A stretch of 64,000 bases of DNA from Streptomyces sp. WM6378 (lineage in GTDB: Bacteria; Actinomycetota; Actinomycetes; Streptomycetales; Streptomycetaceae), in the NCBI RefSeq assembly GCF_001279695.1, contig NZ_LGDD01000002.1, positions 69,711 through 133,710 of the forward strand, written 5' to 3'. This document shows, in pieces, positions 55,528 to 64,000 of the stretch. The notes below the pieces were generated by a model. The model saw only the letters and a program-made list of their open reading frames with translations, made no database searches and was not told the origin of the DNA. Within the stretch, counting starts at the first letter, position 1; every line of letters begins with the position of its first letter. Position numbers and translations under genes: made by a program.

Positions 55528-56780
55528 TTTCGCGTGTCCGGCCCCCTCGTGCGGCTGCCCCTCACGTCCGGGCGCCAACTCCCATACGCCGTCGGCCACT
55601 TGACCCAGTGCGCGGGCCACCGCCGCGTCCGTGTCGAGCCGGACGCCGAGCCGCCGGTGCTCCTCGTACGCCGTGTCCCCGAGCCGCTCCCTGGTCCGCT
55701 CCTCGCAGAGGACGTGCGCCGCGTGGAAGTACGCCGAGCCGAACAGGAGCAGGCCCACCGATGGCCAGATCCGCCCGGCGGCCCCTTGCAGGACGGCCGC
55801 CTTCGCCGGATCCCCGGTGCCACCTCGACGAGCGCCAGCACCTCCAGGGCGAGCACCGTGCCCACCAGATCGTGGAAGGCGTGGTTGACCGCGAGCGTCT
55901 CCCGGAGCAGCCCTTGCGCGCGCGCCGGATCGCCGCCGTACCAGGCCGCGTACGCCAGGACGTACAGCGCGTAGGCGCGGGCCCAGCGCTCCCCGTGGTC
56001 CTCGCAGATCTCCACGACCTGCTCGCACACCGAGACGGCCTCCTCAAGACGGCCCCGGAAACCCACCGCCATCGCCATCTCGACCTGGCCCATCAGCACA
56101 TTGCTGTTGAGCTCGCCGACCTCGTCGTACCCGGCGAGGGCCTCGCGCAGCAGCTCCTCGGCGCGCGGCATGTCGTCGGTGGCCAGGGCCAGACAGCCCG
56201 TGCGGTGCACGGCGTATGCCGCGGCCACCGGATCGCCGCAGAGCTCGGCCTCCTCGCGGCACTCCTGCAGCGCGGCGATCGCCCGCGGTGGCGCCGGTGC
56301 AGCCGGTCCGCGTCGCCCGTCGCTGTCAGCCACTCGCCGCCGTACTCGCGGACCGTGTGGAGCAGCCGGTAGCGGATGCCGAAGGGGCCGTCCTCGCGCG
56401 TCACCACCGACTGGTCGAGCAGCTCGCCCAGGACGTCGACCACCTCCGCCGGCGGCAGATCGGGGCCCACGCAGATGTACTCGACGGCCTCCAGGTCGAA
56501 GGCCCCGGCGAACACGGAGAGCCGAGCCCACAGCAGCCGCGGCGCCGCCATGCACAGTTCGTGGCTCCAGCCGATGGTCGTGCGCAGCGTCCGGTGGCGG
56601 GGGAGCGCCCCGCGTCCGCCGCCGGTGAGCAGCCGGAACCGGTCGTCCAGCCGGTGCAGCAACTGCTCCACCGACAGCCTCCCGAGCCGGCCGGCCGCCA
56701 GCTCCAGGGCCAGCGGAATCCCGTCGAGCCGGCGGCACAGCTCGGCGGCGGCCGCGGCCCGCAGTGCGATACGAGTCTTG

Positions 56781-56816
56781 CCGACCCCGCCGACCCCGCC
56801 GACCCCGCCGACGCCG
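56781..56816 (-). repeat. 9-bp repeat expansion inside a P-loop
   Basis: The unit GCCGACCCC occurs three times exactly (56781-56807) plus one variant (GCCGACGCC). It encodes extra GVG triplets, so the pseudogene P-loop reads GVGGVGGVGGVGKT in place of GVGGVGKT. Confidence 0.9.
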
Positions 56817-57087
56817 GTCACGGTGACCATGCGCGCCTCGCGGAGCAGTCGGTCCAGGCGGTCCAGTTCTCGGTCTCGCCCGACGAAACGGTTCAACTCT
56901 GCGGGCAGGTGGGAGCGCATGGAACACGCGGCGTACTCAAGCGTATGCACTGCGTACAATCGGGTTGCGCCGCTCCGCTTGTGGCCGCCCGGAATGCGGT
57001 ACGGGAAGCCATCCCCGGCGCGATAGGGTCGGAGGACTACCTTTTTCGAGGTTTTCGGGTTCCGACGGGTTGCGGGGAGCGGTGCAA

Positions 57088-57528
57088 GTGTCCGGTGGAG
57101 AGGTGGCCGGGATCCTGGTGGCCGTCTTCTGGGCGATCCTGGTGTCCTTCCTCGCGGTCGTTCTCGTGAGGCTGGCCCAGACGCTGAAGGCGACGACCAA
57201 ACTGGTCGCGGACGTCACCGACCAGGCCGTCCCGTTGCTCGCGGACGCCTCCACCGCGGTGCGCTCGGCACAGACCCAGCTCGACCGGGTCGACGCCATC
57301 GCGTCGGACGTCCAGGAGGTCACCTCCAACGCCTCCGCGCTCTCCACCACCGTCGCCTCCACCTTCGGGGGCCCGCTGGTGAAGGTGGCGGCCTTCGGGT
57401 ACGGGGTGCGCCGGGCGATCGGCCGCAAGGGCGCCGCCCCCGCCGATGTGCCCGCTCGGGAGAGCCGACGTAACGTGATCGTCGGGCGGACCGTGCCGTC
57501 CGCGCGGCGCTCCAAGCGAAAGGGCTGA
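57088..57528 (+). CDS. DUF948 membrane protein
   Basis: A 146-residue protein: N-terminal membrane helix (about 4-26), then a long helix/coiled coil (LAQTLKATTKLVADVTDQAVPLL, STAVRSAQTQLDRVDAIASDVQEV) typical of DUF948, and a basic C-terminal tail (RNVIVGRTVPSARRSKRKG). Function is unknown. The GTG at 57088 with GGGGAGCGG is chosen; the open frame upstream is not coding-like. First gene of a run with the next membrane gene and alaS. Confidence 0.85.
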   Translation: MSGGEVAGILVAVFWAILVSFLAVVLVRLAQTLKATTKLVADVTDQAVPLLADASTAVRSAQTQLDRVDAIASDVQEVTSNASALSTTVASTFGGPLVKVAAFGYGVRRAIGRKGAAPADVPARESRRNVIVGRTVPSARRSKRKG

Positions 57529-57535
57529 CGCTGCG

Positions 57536-57865
57536 ATGTTCCGCCGTACGTTCTGGTTCACCGCGGGCGCGGCCGCCGGAGTCTGGGCCACCACCAAGGT
57601 CAACCGGAAGCTGAAACAGCTCACCCCGGAGAGCCTGGCCGCGCGCACCGCCGACAAGGCGGTCGAGGCCGGCCACCGGCTCAAGGACTTCGCCCTCGAC
57701 ATCAAGTCCGGCATGGCGCAGCGCGAGGCCGAACTCAACGACGTCCTGGGCATCGGCGAGAGCGAGCCGCCGCGCGAACTTCCCGCGCAGCGCCGCCTCG
57801 TCGCCATCGAGACCACACAACAGCAGTACACCAAGCATTCGTTCAACCGGAATGAGGACCACTGA
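57536..57865 (+). CDS. DUF6167-like small membrane protein
   Basis: A 109-residue protein with a short N-terminal hydrophobic segment (about 5-20, [15 protein letters not shown]), then basic VNRKLKQ and an amphipathic helix ([22 protein letters not shown]) and a disordered end. It lies 7 bp after the DUF948 gene, and its TGA overlaps the alaS ATG by one base, so it is translated with alaS. The conserved position before alaS in Streptomyces suggests a linked but unknown role. Confidence 0.82.
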   Translation: MFRRTFWFTAGAAAGVWATTKVNRKLKQLTPESLAARTADKAVEAGHRLKDFALDIKSGMAQREAELNDVLGIGESEPPRELPAQRRLVAIETTQQQYTKHSFNRNEDH

Positions 57866-60534
57866 TGGAGTCGGCTGAGATTCGCCGCCGCTGGCTGAGC
57901 TTCTTCGAGGAGCGCGGGCACACCGTCGTCCCTTCGGCGTCGCTCATCGCGGACGACCCGACTCTGCTGCTCGTCAACGCGGGCATGGTCCCCTTCAAGC
58001 CGTACTTCCTCGGTGAGACCAAGCCGCCCGCGCCGCGCGCCACCAGCGTGCAGAAGTGCGTGCGCACCCCGGACATCGAAGAGGTCGGCAAGACCACCCG
58101 GCACGGCACGTTCTTCCAGATGTGCGGCAACTTCTCCTTCGGGGACTACTTCAAGGAAGGCGCCATCAAGTACGCCTGGGAGCTGCTCACCAGCTCCGTG
58201 GCGGACGGCGGCTACGGCCTGGAGCCCGAGAAGCTCTGGATCACGGTCTACCTCGACGACGACGAGGCCGAGCGCATCTGGCACGAGGTCGTCGGGGTGC
58301 CGAAGGAGCGCATCCAGCGCCTGGGCAAGAAGGACAACTTCTGGTCCATGGGCGTGCCCGGACCGTGCGGCCCCTGCTCCGAGATCAACTACGACCGCGG
58401 CCCCGAGTTCGGCGCCGAGGGCGGCCCGGCCGTCAACGACGAGCGGTACGTGGAGATCTGGAACCTGGTCTTCATGCAGTACGAGCGCGGCGCCGGGGAG
58501 AACAAGGAGGACTTCCCGATCCTCGGCGACCTGCCCTCCAAGAACATCGACACCGGTCTCGGTCTCGAACGCCTCGCGATGATCCTGCAGGGCGTGCAGA
58601 ACATGTACGAGACCGACACCCTGCGCGTCGTCATGGAGAAGGCCACCGAGCTGACGGGCGTGCGCTACGGCGACAAGCACGAGTCCGACGTCTCGATGCG
58701 CGTCGTCGCCGACCACATCCGTACGTCCGTGATGCTCATCGGCGACGGCGTGACCCCGGGCAACGAGGGCCGCGGCTATGTGCTGCGCCGCATCATGCGC
58801 CGCGCCATCCGCAACATGCGCCTCATGGGTGCCACCGGCCCGGTCGTCCAGGACTTGATCGACGTCGTCATCAAGACGATGGGCCAGCAGTACCCGGAGC
58901 TCGTCACCGACCGCAAGCGCATCGAGACGGTCGCCCTCGCCGAGGAGGCCGCCTTCCTCAAGGCGCTGCGCGGCGGCACCAACATCCTGGACACCGCCAT
59001 CACCGAGACCAAGGCCACCGGTGGCACGGTCCTGGCCGGCGACAAGGCGTTCCTGCTCCACGACACCTGGGGCTTCCCGATCGACCTCACCCTGGAGATG
59101 GCCGCCGAACAGGGCCTCTCCGTGGACGAGGACGGCTTCCGCCGCCTGATGAAGCAGCAGCGCGACCAGGCGAAGGCCGACGCGCGCGCCAAGAAGACCG
59201 GCCACGCCGACCTGTCCGCCTACCGCGAGGTGGCCGACGCCTCCGGCGAGACCGACTTCACCGGCTACGCCTCCACCGAGAACGAGTCGACCATCGTCGG
59301 CCTGCTCGTCGACGGCGTGCCCTCGCCCGCCGCCACCGAGGGCGACGAGGTCGAGGTCGTCCTCGACCGCACCCCCTTCTACGCCGAGGGCGGTGGCCAG
59401 CTCGCCGACCAGGGCCGGATCAAGCTCGACACCGGCGCGGTCATCGAGATCCGCGACGTGCAGAAGCCGGTCCCCGGCGTCCACGTGCACAAGGGTGTCG
59501 TCCAGGTCGGCGAGGTGACGGTCGGCGCCTCCGCGTACGCCGCCATCGACACCAAGCGCCGCCGCGCGATCGCCCGCGCCCACTCCGCGACCCACCTCAC
59601 CCACCAGGCGCTGCGCGACGCGCTCGGCCCGACGGCCGCCCAGGCCGGCTCCGAGAACTCGCCGGGCCGCTTCCGCTTCGACTTCGGTTCGCCCGCGGCC
59701 GTTCCCGGCACGGTCCTCACGGACGTCGAGCAGAAGATCAACGAGGTGCTCGCCCGCGAACTGGACGTGCAGGCCGAGGTCATGTCGATCGACGAGGCCA
59801 AGAAGCAGGGCGCCATCGCCGAGTTCGGCGAGAAGTACGGCGAGCGGGTCCGCGTCGTCACCATCGGCGACTTCTCCAAGGAGCTGTGCGGCGGCACCCA
59901 CGTCCACAACACCGCCCAGCTGGGCCTGGTGAAGCTGCTCGGCGAGTCGTCCATCGGCTCGGGCGTGCGCCGCATCGAGGCGCTGGTCGGCGTGGACGCG
60001 TACAACTTCCTGGCCCGCGAGCACACGGTCGTGGCCCAGCTCCAGGAGCTGGTCAAGGGCCGTTCCGAGGAGCTGCCGGAGAAGATCTCCACCATGCTCG
60101 GCAAGCTGAAGGACGCCGAGAAGGAGATCGAGAAGTTCCGCGCGGAGAAGGTGCTGCAGGCCGCCGCCGGTCTCGTCGACTCCGCCAAGGACGTCCGTGG
60201 CACCGCGCTCGTCACGGGCCAGGTGCCGGACGGCACCTCCGCGGACGACCTGCGCAAGCTGGTCCTGGACGTGCGCGGCCGCATCCCCGGCGACCGCCCG
60301 GCCGTCGTCGCGCTGTTCACCACGGCCAACGGCCGCCCGGTGACCGTCATCGCCACCAACGAGGCCGCCCGCGAGCGCGGTCTCAAGGCCGGTGAGCTGG
60401 TCCGCACCGCCGCCAAGACCCTCGGCGGCGGTGGTGGCGGCAAGCCGGACGTCGCCCAGGGCGGCGGCCAGAACCCGGACGCGATCGGAGACGCGATGGA
60501 CGCCGTCGAGCGCCAGGTCGCTGAGATCTCGTGA
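57865..60534 (+). CDS. alaS: Alanyl-tRNA synthetase
   Basis: An 889-residue class-II synthetase. Catalytic core (about 1-250: [23 protein letters not shown], then [24 protein letters not shown]), tRNA-recognition region, editing domain with HSATH (H573, H577) and CGGTH (C675, H679) as zinc/editing ligands, and a C-terminal C-Ala domain (about 770-889) ending in a Gly-rich [15 protein letters not shown]. Starts at TGATG, one base shared with the upstream stop. Its own stop overlaps a 32-codon ORF leading to ruvX. Confidence 0.97.
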   Translation: MESAEIRRRWLSFFEERGHTVVPSASLIADDPTLLLVNAGMVPFKPYFLGETKPPAPRATSVQKCVRTPDIEEVGKTTRHGTFFQMCGNFSFGDYFKEGAIKYAWELLTSSVADGGYGLEPEKLWITVYLDDDEAERIWHEVVGVPKERIQRLGKKDNFWSMGVPGPCGPCSEINYDRGPEFGAEGGPAVNDERYVEIWNLVFMQYERGAGENKEDFPILGDLPSKNIDTGLGLERLAMILQGVQNMYETDTLRVVMEKATELTGVRYGDKHESDVSMRVVADHIRTSVMLIGDGVTPGNEGRGYVLRRIMRRAIRNMRLMGATGPVVQDLIDVVIKTMGQQYPELVTDRKRIETVALAEEAAFLKALRGGTNILDTAITETKATGGTVLAGDKAFLLHDTWGFPIDLTLEMAAEQGLSVDEDGFRRLMKQQRDQAKADARAKKTGHADLSAYREVADASGETDFTGYASTENESTIVGLLVDGVPSPAATEGDEVEVVLDRTPFYAEGGGQLADQGRIKLDTGAVIEIRDVQKPVPGVHVHKGVVQVGEVTVGASAYAAIDTKRRRAIARAHSATHLTHQALRDALGPTAAQAGSENSPGRFRFDFGSPAAVPGTVLTDVEQKINEVLARELDVQAEVMSIDEAKKQGAIAEFGEKYGERVRVVTIGDFSKELCGGTHVHNTAQLGLVKLLGESSIGSGVRRIEALVGVDAYNFLAREHTVVAQLQELVKGRSEELPEKISTMLGKLKDAEKEIEKFRAEKVLQAAAGLVDSAKDVRGTALVTGQVPDGTSADDLRKLVLDVRGRIPGDRPAVVALFTTANGRPVTVIATNEAARERGLKAGELVRTAAKTLGGGGGGKPDVAQGGGQNPDAIGDAMDAVERQVAEIS

Positions 60535-60629
60535 GCGACGAGCGCGCGGCCGCCGGGCCGCAGCCGACGATGACGCCCGCACCTCTGCGCCGCGCGGTCG
60601 GAGAAGCGAACGATCGGGCAGGTGCCTGA
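60531..60629 (+). CDS. Possible 32-residue coupling ORF between alaS and ruvX
   Basis: GTG-started, 32 codons. Its start overlaps the alaS stop (GTGA) and its TGA overlaps the ruvX ATG (TGATG). Third positions are mostly G or C. The peptide is Ala/Arg/Pro-rich with no hydrophobic segment. It may serve to carry ribosomes from alaS to ruvX more than to make a product, or it may be chance. Confidence 0.35.
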   Translation: MSDERAAAGPQPTMTPAPLRRAVGEANDRAGA

Positions 60630-61093
60630 TGCGCCGAGGACGCCGACTGGCGATCGATGTCGGTGACGCCCGGATCGGGGTCGCCTCGTGCGACCCCGAC
60701 GGGGTGCTCGCCACGCCGGTGGAGACCGTGCCGGGACGCGACGTCCCGGCCGCCCACCGGCGGCTGCGGCAGCTCGTGGCGGAGTACGAGCCGATCGAAG
60801 TGATCGTCGGACTGCCCCGCTCCCTCAACGGGGGCGAGGGCCCGGCGGCGGCCAAAGTCCGCCTGTTCACCCAGGAGTTGGCGCGCGGCATCGCCCCGAT
60901 CGGGGTGCGGCTCGTCGACGAGCGGATGACGACGGTGACGGCCAGTCAGGGGCTGCGCGCCTCCGGGGTGAAGTCCAAGAAGGGACGTTCCGTCATCGAT
61001 CAGGCAGCCGCCGTGATCATTCTTCAGAACGCGCTTGAGGCCGAACGGGTGTCAGGTAATGCTCCGGGCGAAGGCGTCGAAGTGGTTATCTGA
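60629..61093 (+). CDS. ruvX: RuvX/YqgF-type Holliday junction resolvase-like nuclease
   Basis: A 154-residue RNase H-fold protein. First acidic block LAIDVGDARIGVA (D about 10), VIVGLPRSLNG (about 69), VRLVDERMTTVTA (about 100), and the closing KSKKGRSVIDQAAAVIIL with the second Asp. In bacteria it is implicated in 16S rRNA 5'-end maturation or DNA junction cutting. It is in the common alaS-ruvX-mltG order. The ATG at 60629 has GGGCAGG 7 nt upstream. Confidence 0.92.
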   Translation: MRRGRRLAIDVGDARIGVASCDPDGVLATPVETVPGRDVPAAHRRLRQLVAEYEPIEVIVGLPRSLNGGEGPAAAKVRLFTQELARGIAPIGVRLVDERMTTVTASQGLRASGVKSKKGRSVIDQAAAVIILQNALEAERVSGNAPGEGVEVVI

Positions 61094-61194
61094 TCGCGAT
61101 ACGGTAACGTTCCGGCCGATGCGGAGGCATTCGAACAGTCACCGCACAGCAAAAGAGGCGGACCGTCCGGATGCCTCGCGGCTCTAGGGGACCG

Positions 61195-62928
61195 ATGACT
61201 GAGTATGGCCGGGGCGCAGGCTCCGAACCGTGGCACCCAGAGGATCCCCTCTACGGGGACCAGGGGTGGGGAGCGCAGCAGGCTGCGTCCGGTCAGCAGG
61301 CTCCGTACGGCGGCCACGAGCAGCAGCCGCAGCAGCAGTACCAGCAGCAGCCTCAGCAGCAGTACTACCCGCAGCAGCCGCAGGACCCGTACGCGTCGCA
61401 GCCGCAGTACGCCGAGCAACAGCTCCAGCAGGGCTACGCCGAACAGCCCCAGCAGGGCTACCCCCAGCCGCAGTACGCGGACCAGTACGCGGCCCAGCCC
61501 CAGCAGTACAACGGGAGCGGGGGCTGGGACACCGCCACGGGCCAGCAGGCCGCCATGCCGTACGCGGGCCAGCAGCCCGACCCGTACAACAACGGCTACG
61601 CCGACGAGGGCCACGACCTCTACAGCACCCCCGAGGCGTATCCGCCGCCGCAGCCGCCCGGCCAGCGCACGGCGCCGGCCGTGCCCGAGGTGCCGGAGCA
61701 GGGCGGTGAGTGGGACGCCGAGCCGCAGGAGGAGAGCCACCCGTTCTTCACCGGCGCCGATGATGGCGAACGCGAAGACGACGATCCGCGCGAGTCCCGC
61801 CGCGGCACCGGCGGCGGTGGCCGCGACCGTCGCGGCAAGACCAAGAAGAAGGGCAAGAGCGGGCGCGCCTGCCTGGTCCTCGCGGTGGTCTTCGCCGTCG
61901 GTGTCGGGGGCGTCGGCTACGTGGGCTACGACTTCTACCAGAAGAAGTTCGGCGCGGCCCCCGACTACGTGGGTGAGGGCAGCAGCGAGACCGTCACCGT
62001 CGAGATCCCGACGGGTGCGGGCGGTTCCGAGATCGGCCAGCTCCTCAAGCAGGCCGGTGTCGTCAAGAGCATCGACGCCTTCGTCCAGGCCCAGAACGAC
62101 GACCCCAAGGGCAAGACGATCCAGGCCGGCGCCTACACGATGAAGAAGGGCATGTCCGCGGCCAACGCGGTCAAGCTCATGCTCAATCCGAGCAGCCGCA
62201 ACTCCCTCATCATTCCCGAAGGCAAACGCAACTCCTGGGTCTACGGGGAGATCGACACCCGGCTCGGCCTGCGCCCGGGCACGACCAAGGACATCGCGCT
62301 CAAGAACGCCGGCAGCATGGGCCTGCCCGACTGGGCCAAGGGCCACAAGAACGTCAAGGACCCGCTGGAAGGATTCCTCTACCCGGCGAGCTACCCGGTC
62401 GCCAAGGGCATGAAGCCCGAGGACGTACTGAAGAAGATGGTCAACCGGGCCAGCTCCGAGTACGGCAAGCAGGACCTGGCCGCCGAGGCCAAGAAGCTCA
62501 ACCTGGACGGCCCCTGGCAGCTCATCACCGTGGCCAGCCTCGTGCAGGCCGAGGGCAAGACGCACGACGACTTCCGCAAGATGGCCGAGGTCGTCTACAA
62601 CCGCCTCAAGCCGGACAACACCCAGACCAACCAGAAGCTCCAGTTCGACTCGGCGTACAACTACCTCACGGGCAAGAGCAACATCAAGATCGGCCTGGCC
62701 GAGATCAACAGCAACCCGGACCCGTACAACACCTACAAGTGGCGGGGCCTGACCCCCGGGCCGATCGGCAACCCCGGCACGGACGCGCTGGCCGCCGCGC
62801 TGAACCCGACGGGCGACGGCTGGATGTACTTCGTGGCCACCGACGGCGAGAAGAAGACCGAATTCGCCAAGACCCTGACCGAGTTCAACAAGCTGAAGGA
62901 TGAGTTCAATGCCCAGTCCGGCCAGTGA
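61195..62928 (+). CDS. mltG: Endolytic murein transglycosylase MltG with Gln/Tyr/Pro-rich cytoplasmic domain
   Basis: A 577-residue protein. Residues 1 to about 210 are cytoplasmic and strongly biased to Gln, Tyr and Pro (runs such as QQYQQQPQQQYYPQQP), then an acidic to basic stretch (RDRRGKTKKKGKSGR), a membrane helix (about 226-245), a LysM-like part and the YceG catalytic domain with E453 (VASLVQAEGK) and FDSAYNYLTG. It cuts nascent glycan strands, setting their length. The ATG at 61195 (AGGGGACCG before it) is preferred to one at 61171. It overlaps aroE by 20 bp. Confidence 0.92.
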   Translation: MTEYGRGAGSEPWHPEDPLYGDQGWGAQQAASGQQAPYGGHEQQPQQQYQQQPQQQYYPQQPQDPYASQPQYAEQQLQQGYAEQPQQGYPQPQYADQYAAQPQQYNGSGGWDTATGQQAAMPYAGQQPDPYNNGYADEGHDLYSTPEAYPPPQPPGQRTAPAVPEVPEQGGEWDAEPQEESHPFFTGADDGEREDDDPRESRRGTGGGGRDRRGKTKKKGKSGRACLVLAVVFAVGVGGVGYVGYDFYQKKFGAAPDYVGEGSSETVTVEIPTGAGGSEIGQLLKQAGVVKSIDAFVQAQNDDPKGKTIQAGAYTMKKGMSAANAVKLMLNPSSRNSLIIPEGKRNSWVYGEIDTRLGLRPGTTKDIALKNAGSMGLPDWAKGHKNVKDPLEGFLYPASYPVAKGMKPEDVLKKMVNRASSEYGKQDLAAEAKKLNLDGPWQLITVASLVQAEGKTHDDFRKMAEVVYNRLKPDNTQTNQKLQFDSAYNYLTGKSNIKIGLAEINSNPDPYNTYKWRGLTPGPIGNPGTDALAAALNPTGDGWMYFVATDGEKKTEFAKTLTEFNKLKDEFNAQSGQ

Positions 62929-63751
62929 GGGCGCGCGACGGGCGGCCGTGCTCGGGTCGCCCATCGCGCACTCGCTCTCCCCGGTCCTGCACCGGGCCGC
63001 GTACGCCGAACTCGGCCTCGACCACTGGTCCTACGACCGGTTCGAGGTCGGCGAGGCGGATCTCTCCCGCTTCTTCGCGGGGCTCGACACCTCCTGGGCC
63101 GGCCTCTCGCTCACGATGCCGCTGAAGCGGGCGGTCATCCCGCTGCTCGACGCGGTCAGCGCGACGGCGGCCTCGGTCGAGGCGGTCAACACCGTCGTCT
63201 TCACGGACGACGGCCGCCGCCTCGGCGACAACACCGACATCCCCGGCATGATCGCGGCCCTGGGTGAGCGCGGAGTAACCCGGGTCGATTCCGCCGCCGT
63301 CCTCGGCGCGGGCGCGACCGCCTCCTCGGCGCTCGCCGCGCTCGCGCGCATCTGCACCGGCCAGGTCACGGCGTACGTACGCTCCGAGGCGCGGGCCGAG
63401 GAGATGCGCGGCTGGGGCGAACGGCTCGGCGTCGACGTCCGCACCGCCGACTGGTCGCGGGCCGAGGACGCCTTCGCGGCGCCGCTGGTCATCGCGACCA
63501 CCCCGGCCGGCACCACCGACGCGCTGGCCGAGGCCGTCCCCGAGCGTCCCGGCACCCTCTTCGACGTCCTGTACGAGCCCTGGCCGACCGCGCTCGCGGC
63601 CGCCTGGTCGGGGCGCGGGGGAGCGGTCGTCGGCGGACTGGACCTCCTCGTGCACCAGGCGGTGCTCCAGGTCGAGCAGATGACGGGGTGCCCGACGGCC
63701 CCGCTCGACGCCATGCGCAAGGCCGGCGAGGCGGCGCTGGCTGCCCGATAG
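62909..63751 (+). CDS. aroE: Shikimate dehydrogenase
   Basis: A 280-residue NADP enzyme of aromatic amino-acid synthesis. Shikimate site GSPIAHSLSPVLHRAAY (about 17) and SLTMPLKRAVIP with the catalytic Lys; the catalytic Asp in GDNTDIPGM; the nucleotide loop VLGAGATASSA (about 131). The ATG at 62909 has AAGGATGAG upstream and overlaps mltG by 20 bp; an ATG at 62900 is in frame but too close to its ribosome site. Confidence 0.94.
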   Translation: MPSPASEGARRAAVLGSPIAHSLSPVLHRAAYAELGLDHWSYDRFEVGEADLSRFFAGLDTSWAGLSLTMPLKRAVIPLLDAVSATAASVEAVNTVVFTDDGRRLGDNTDIPGMIAALGERGVTRVDSAAVLGAGATASSALAALARICTGQVTAYVRSEARAEEMRGWGERLGVDVRTADWSRAEDAFAAPLVIATTPAGTTDALAEAVPERPGTLFDVLYEPWPTALAAAWSGRGGAVVGGLDLLVHQAVLQVEQMTGCPTAPLDAMRKAGEAALAAR

Positions 63752-63900
63752 AGGGCACCGGAGGGGGTTTCACGTCCGTCTGATGGACCTCCCGCCGGGT
63801 CATCGCTCCGGCCATGGGAGGATCAGGGGTGGCGGGCCAGGGCCGCGCACCCCGGCCGCGCCGTCGGAGTACCAGGACGCGCGAGCAACGAGGAGCACCG

Positions 63901-64000
63901 TTGAGCAGGTTGCGTTGGCTGACCGCTGGGGAGTCCCACGGACCCGCACTTGTCGCGACGCTGGAGGGTCTTCCCGCCGGCGTGCCGATCACCACGGAGC
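63901..64000 (+). CDS. aroC: Chorismate synthase, N-terminus only (truncated by window end)
   Basis: 33 codons plus one base: [20 protein letters not shown] and the following EGLPAGVP, the invariant N-terminus of chorismate synthase (GESHG binds FMN and substrate). TTG start with ACGAGGAGCACCG before it. Next step after aroE in the shikimate pathway but one; the gap of 149 bp to aroE shows no terminator that I can see. Confidence 0.9.
   Translation, partial: MSRLRWLTAGESHGPALVATLEGLPAGVPITTE

Larger units (their letters stand above)
55483..56920 (-). pseudogene. Decayed AfsR/LuxR-type NB-ARC-TPR regulator
   Basis: Remnant of a large ATPase-TPR regulator in three frames. Frame 1 (56920 to about 56310): LPAELNRFVGRDRELDRL, a P-loop, then ELCRRLDGIPLALELAA. 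The 100-150 residues normally between P-loop and this block, including Walker B, are missing. Frame 2 (about 56310-55822): TPR-like AIAALQECREEAELCGDPVAAAYA onward; the join loses another long stretch. Frame 3 (about 55822-55483): GDPAKAAVLQGAAGRIWPSVG and the AYEEHRRLGVRLDTDAAVA ending. The last shift is a single base in the run around 55820. The 9-bp P-loop repeat is also expanded. The 3' end now overlaps the rpsD terminator. Confidence 0.85.

Noticed and set aside
57037..60891. A 1284-codon minus-strand ORF
   Set aside because: Antisense shadow of alaS and its neighbours; composition is low-complexity and it overlaps three well-supported genes.

Overview
The window is a stretch of a Streptomyces chromosome. 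It has very high G+C with strong GC-ending codons, many GTG and TTG starts, and a sporulation gene (ssgB). The gene order, as I recall it, is the core-chromosome block around SCO1496-SCO1555 of S. coelicolor in reverse. I could not run a search, so family names rest on motifs I can read and on knowledge of the families. Almost everything is vertically inherited core genome. I see no prophage, insertion sequence, CRISPR array or biosynthetic cluster.

Layout: 0-7 kb holds late corrinoid genes (cobL, a bluB-cobT fusion with a very long disordered N-terminus, a cysG-type siroheme/precorrin-2 gene) and a TrmH-type RNA methylase. 7-10 kb holds a tail-anchored Ser/Thr kinase, two small proteins and a five-tRNA operon (Gly, Cys, three Val). 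10-19 kb holds folate-branch pabB-pabC, small enzymes and membrane proteins, a CGNR regulator, ssgB, two tRNA-Val(CAC) genes, a DnaQ-like exonuclease and an uncharacterised two-gene unit with a DUF4365 nuclease-like member. 19.9-29.6 kb holds the actinobacterial thrS-HIT-pgsA-patA-pimA phosphatidylinositol mannoside block, interrupted by two opposite-strand genes (a membrane protein and an EF-G paralogue). 31.6-43 kb is a long plus-strand series: pdxS-pdxT, yebC, ruvC-ruvA-ruvB, yajC-secD-secF-apt, relA. 43-47.6 kb holds DUF349, cyclophilin, metallo-hydrolase and hisS genes. 47.8-51.4 kb is a minus-strand operon of ABC exporter plus two-component system. 51.5-55.5 kb holds VKOR, rarA, an iron-box-linked DUF2470 gene and rpsD. 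55.5-56.9 kb is a decayed AAA/TPR regulator pseudogene. 57-64 kb is a tightly coupled plus-strand run: DUF948, a small membrane protein, alaS, ruvX, mltG, aroE and the start of aroC.

Functionally the window groups cofactor synthesis (B12, PLP, siroheme, folate), tRNA charging (thrS, hisS, alaS), protein export, recombination, PIM lipid synthesis, stringent response and shikimate synthesis. The less ordinary signals are regulatory or degenerative. They include an iron box between DUF2470 and rpsD, and several -10 hexamers placed 6-8 nt before a start codon (leaderless mRNAs). There is an EF-G-like protein lacking two canonical GTPase motifs and a 32-codon ORF welded between alaS and ruvX. A P-loop repeat expansion sits in a dying regulator, and a C-rich tail follows three different TAG stops.
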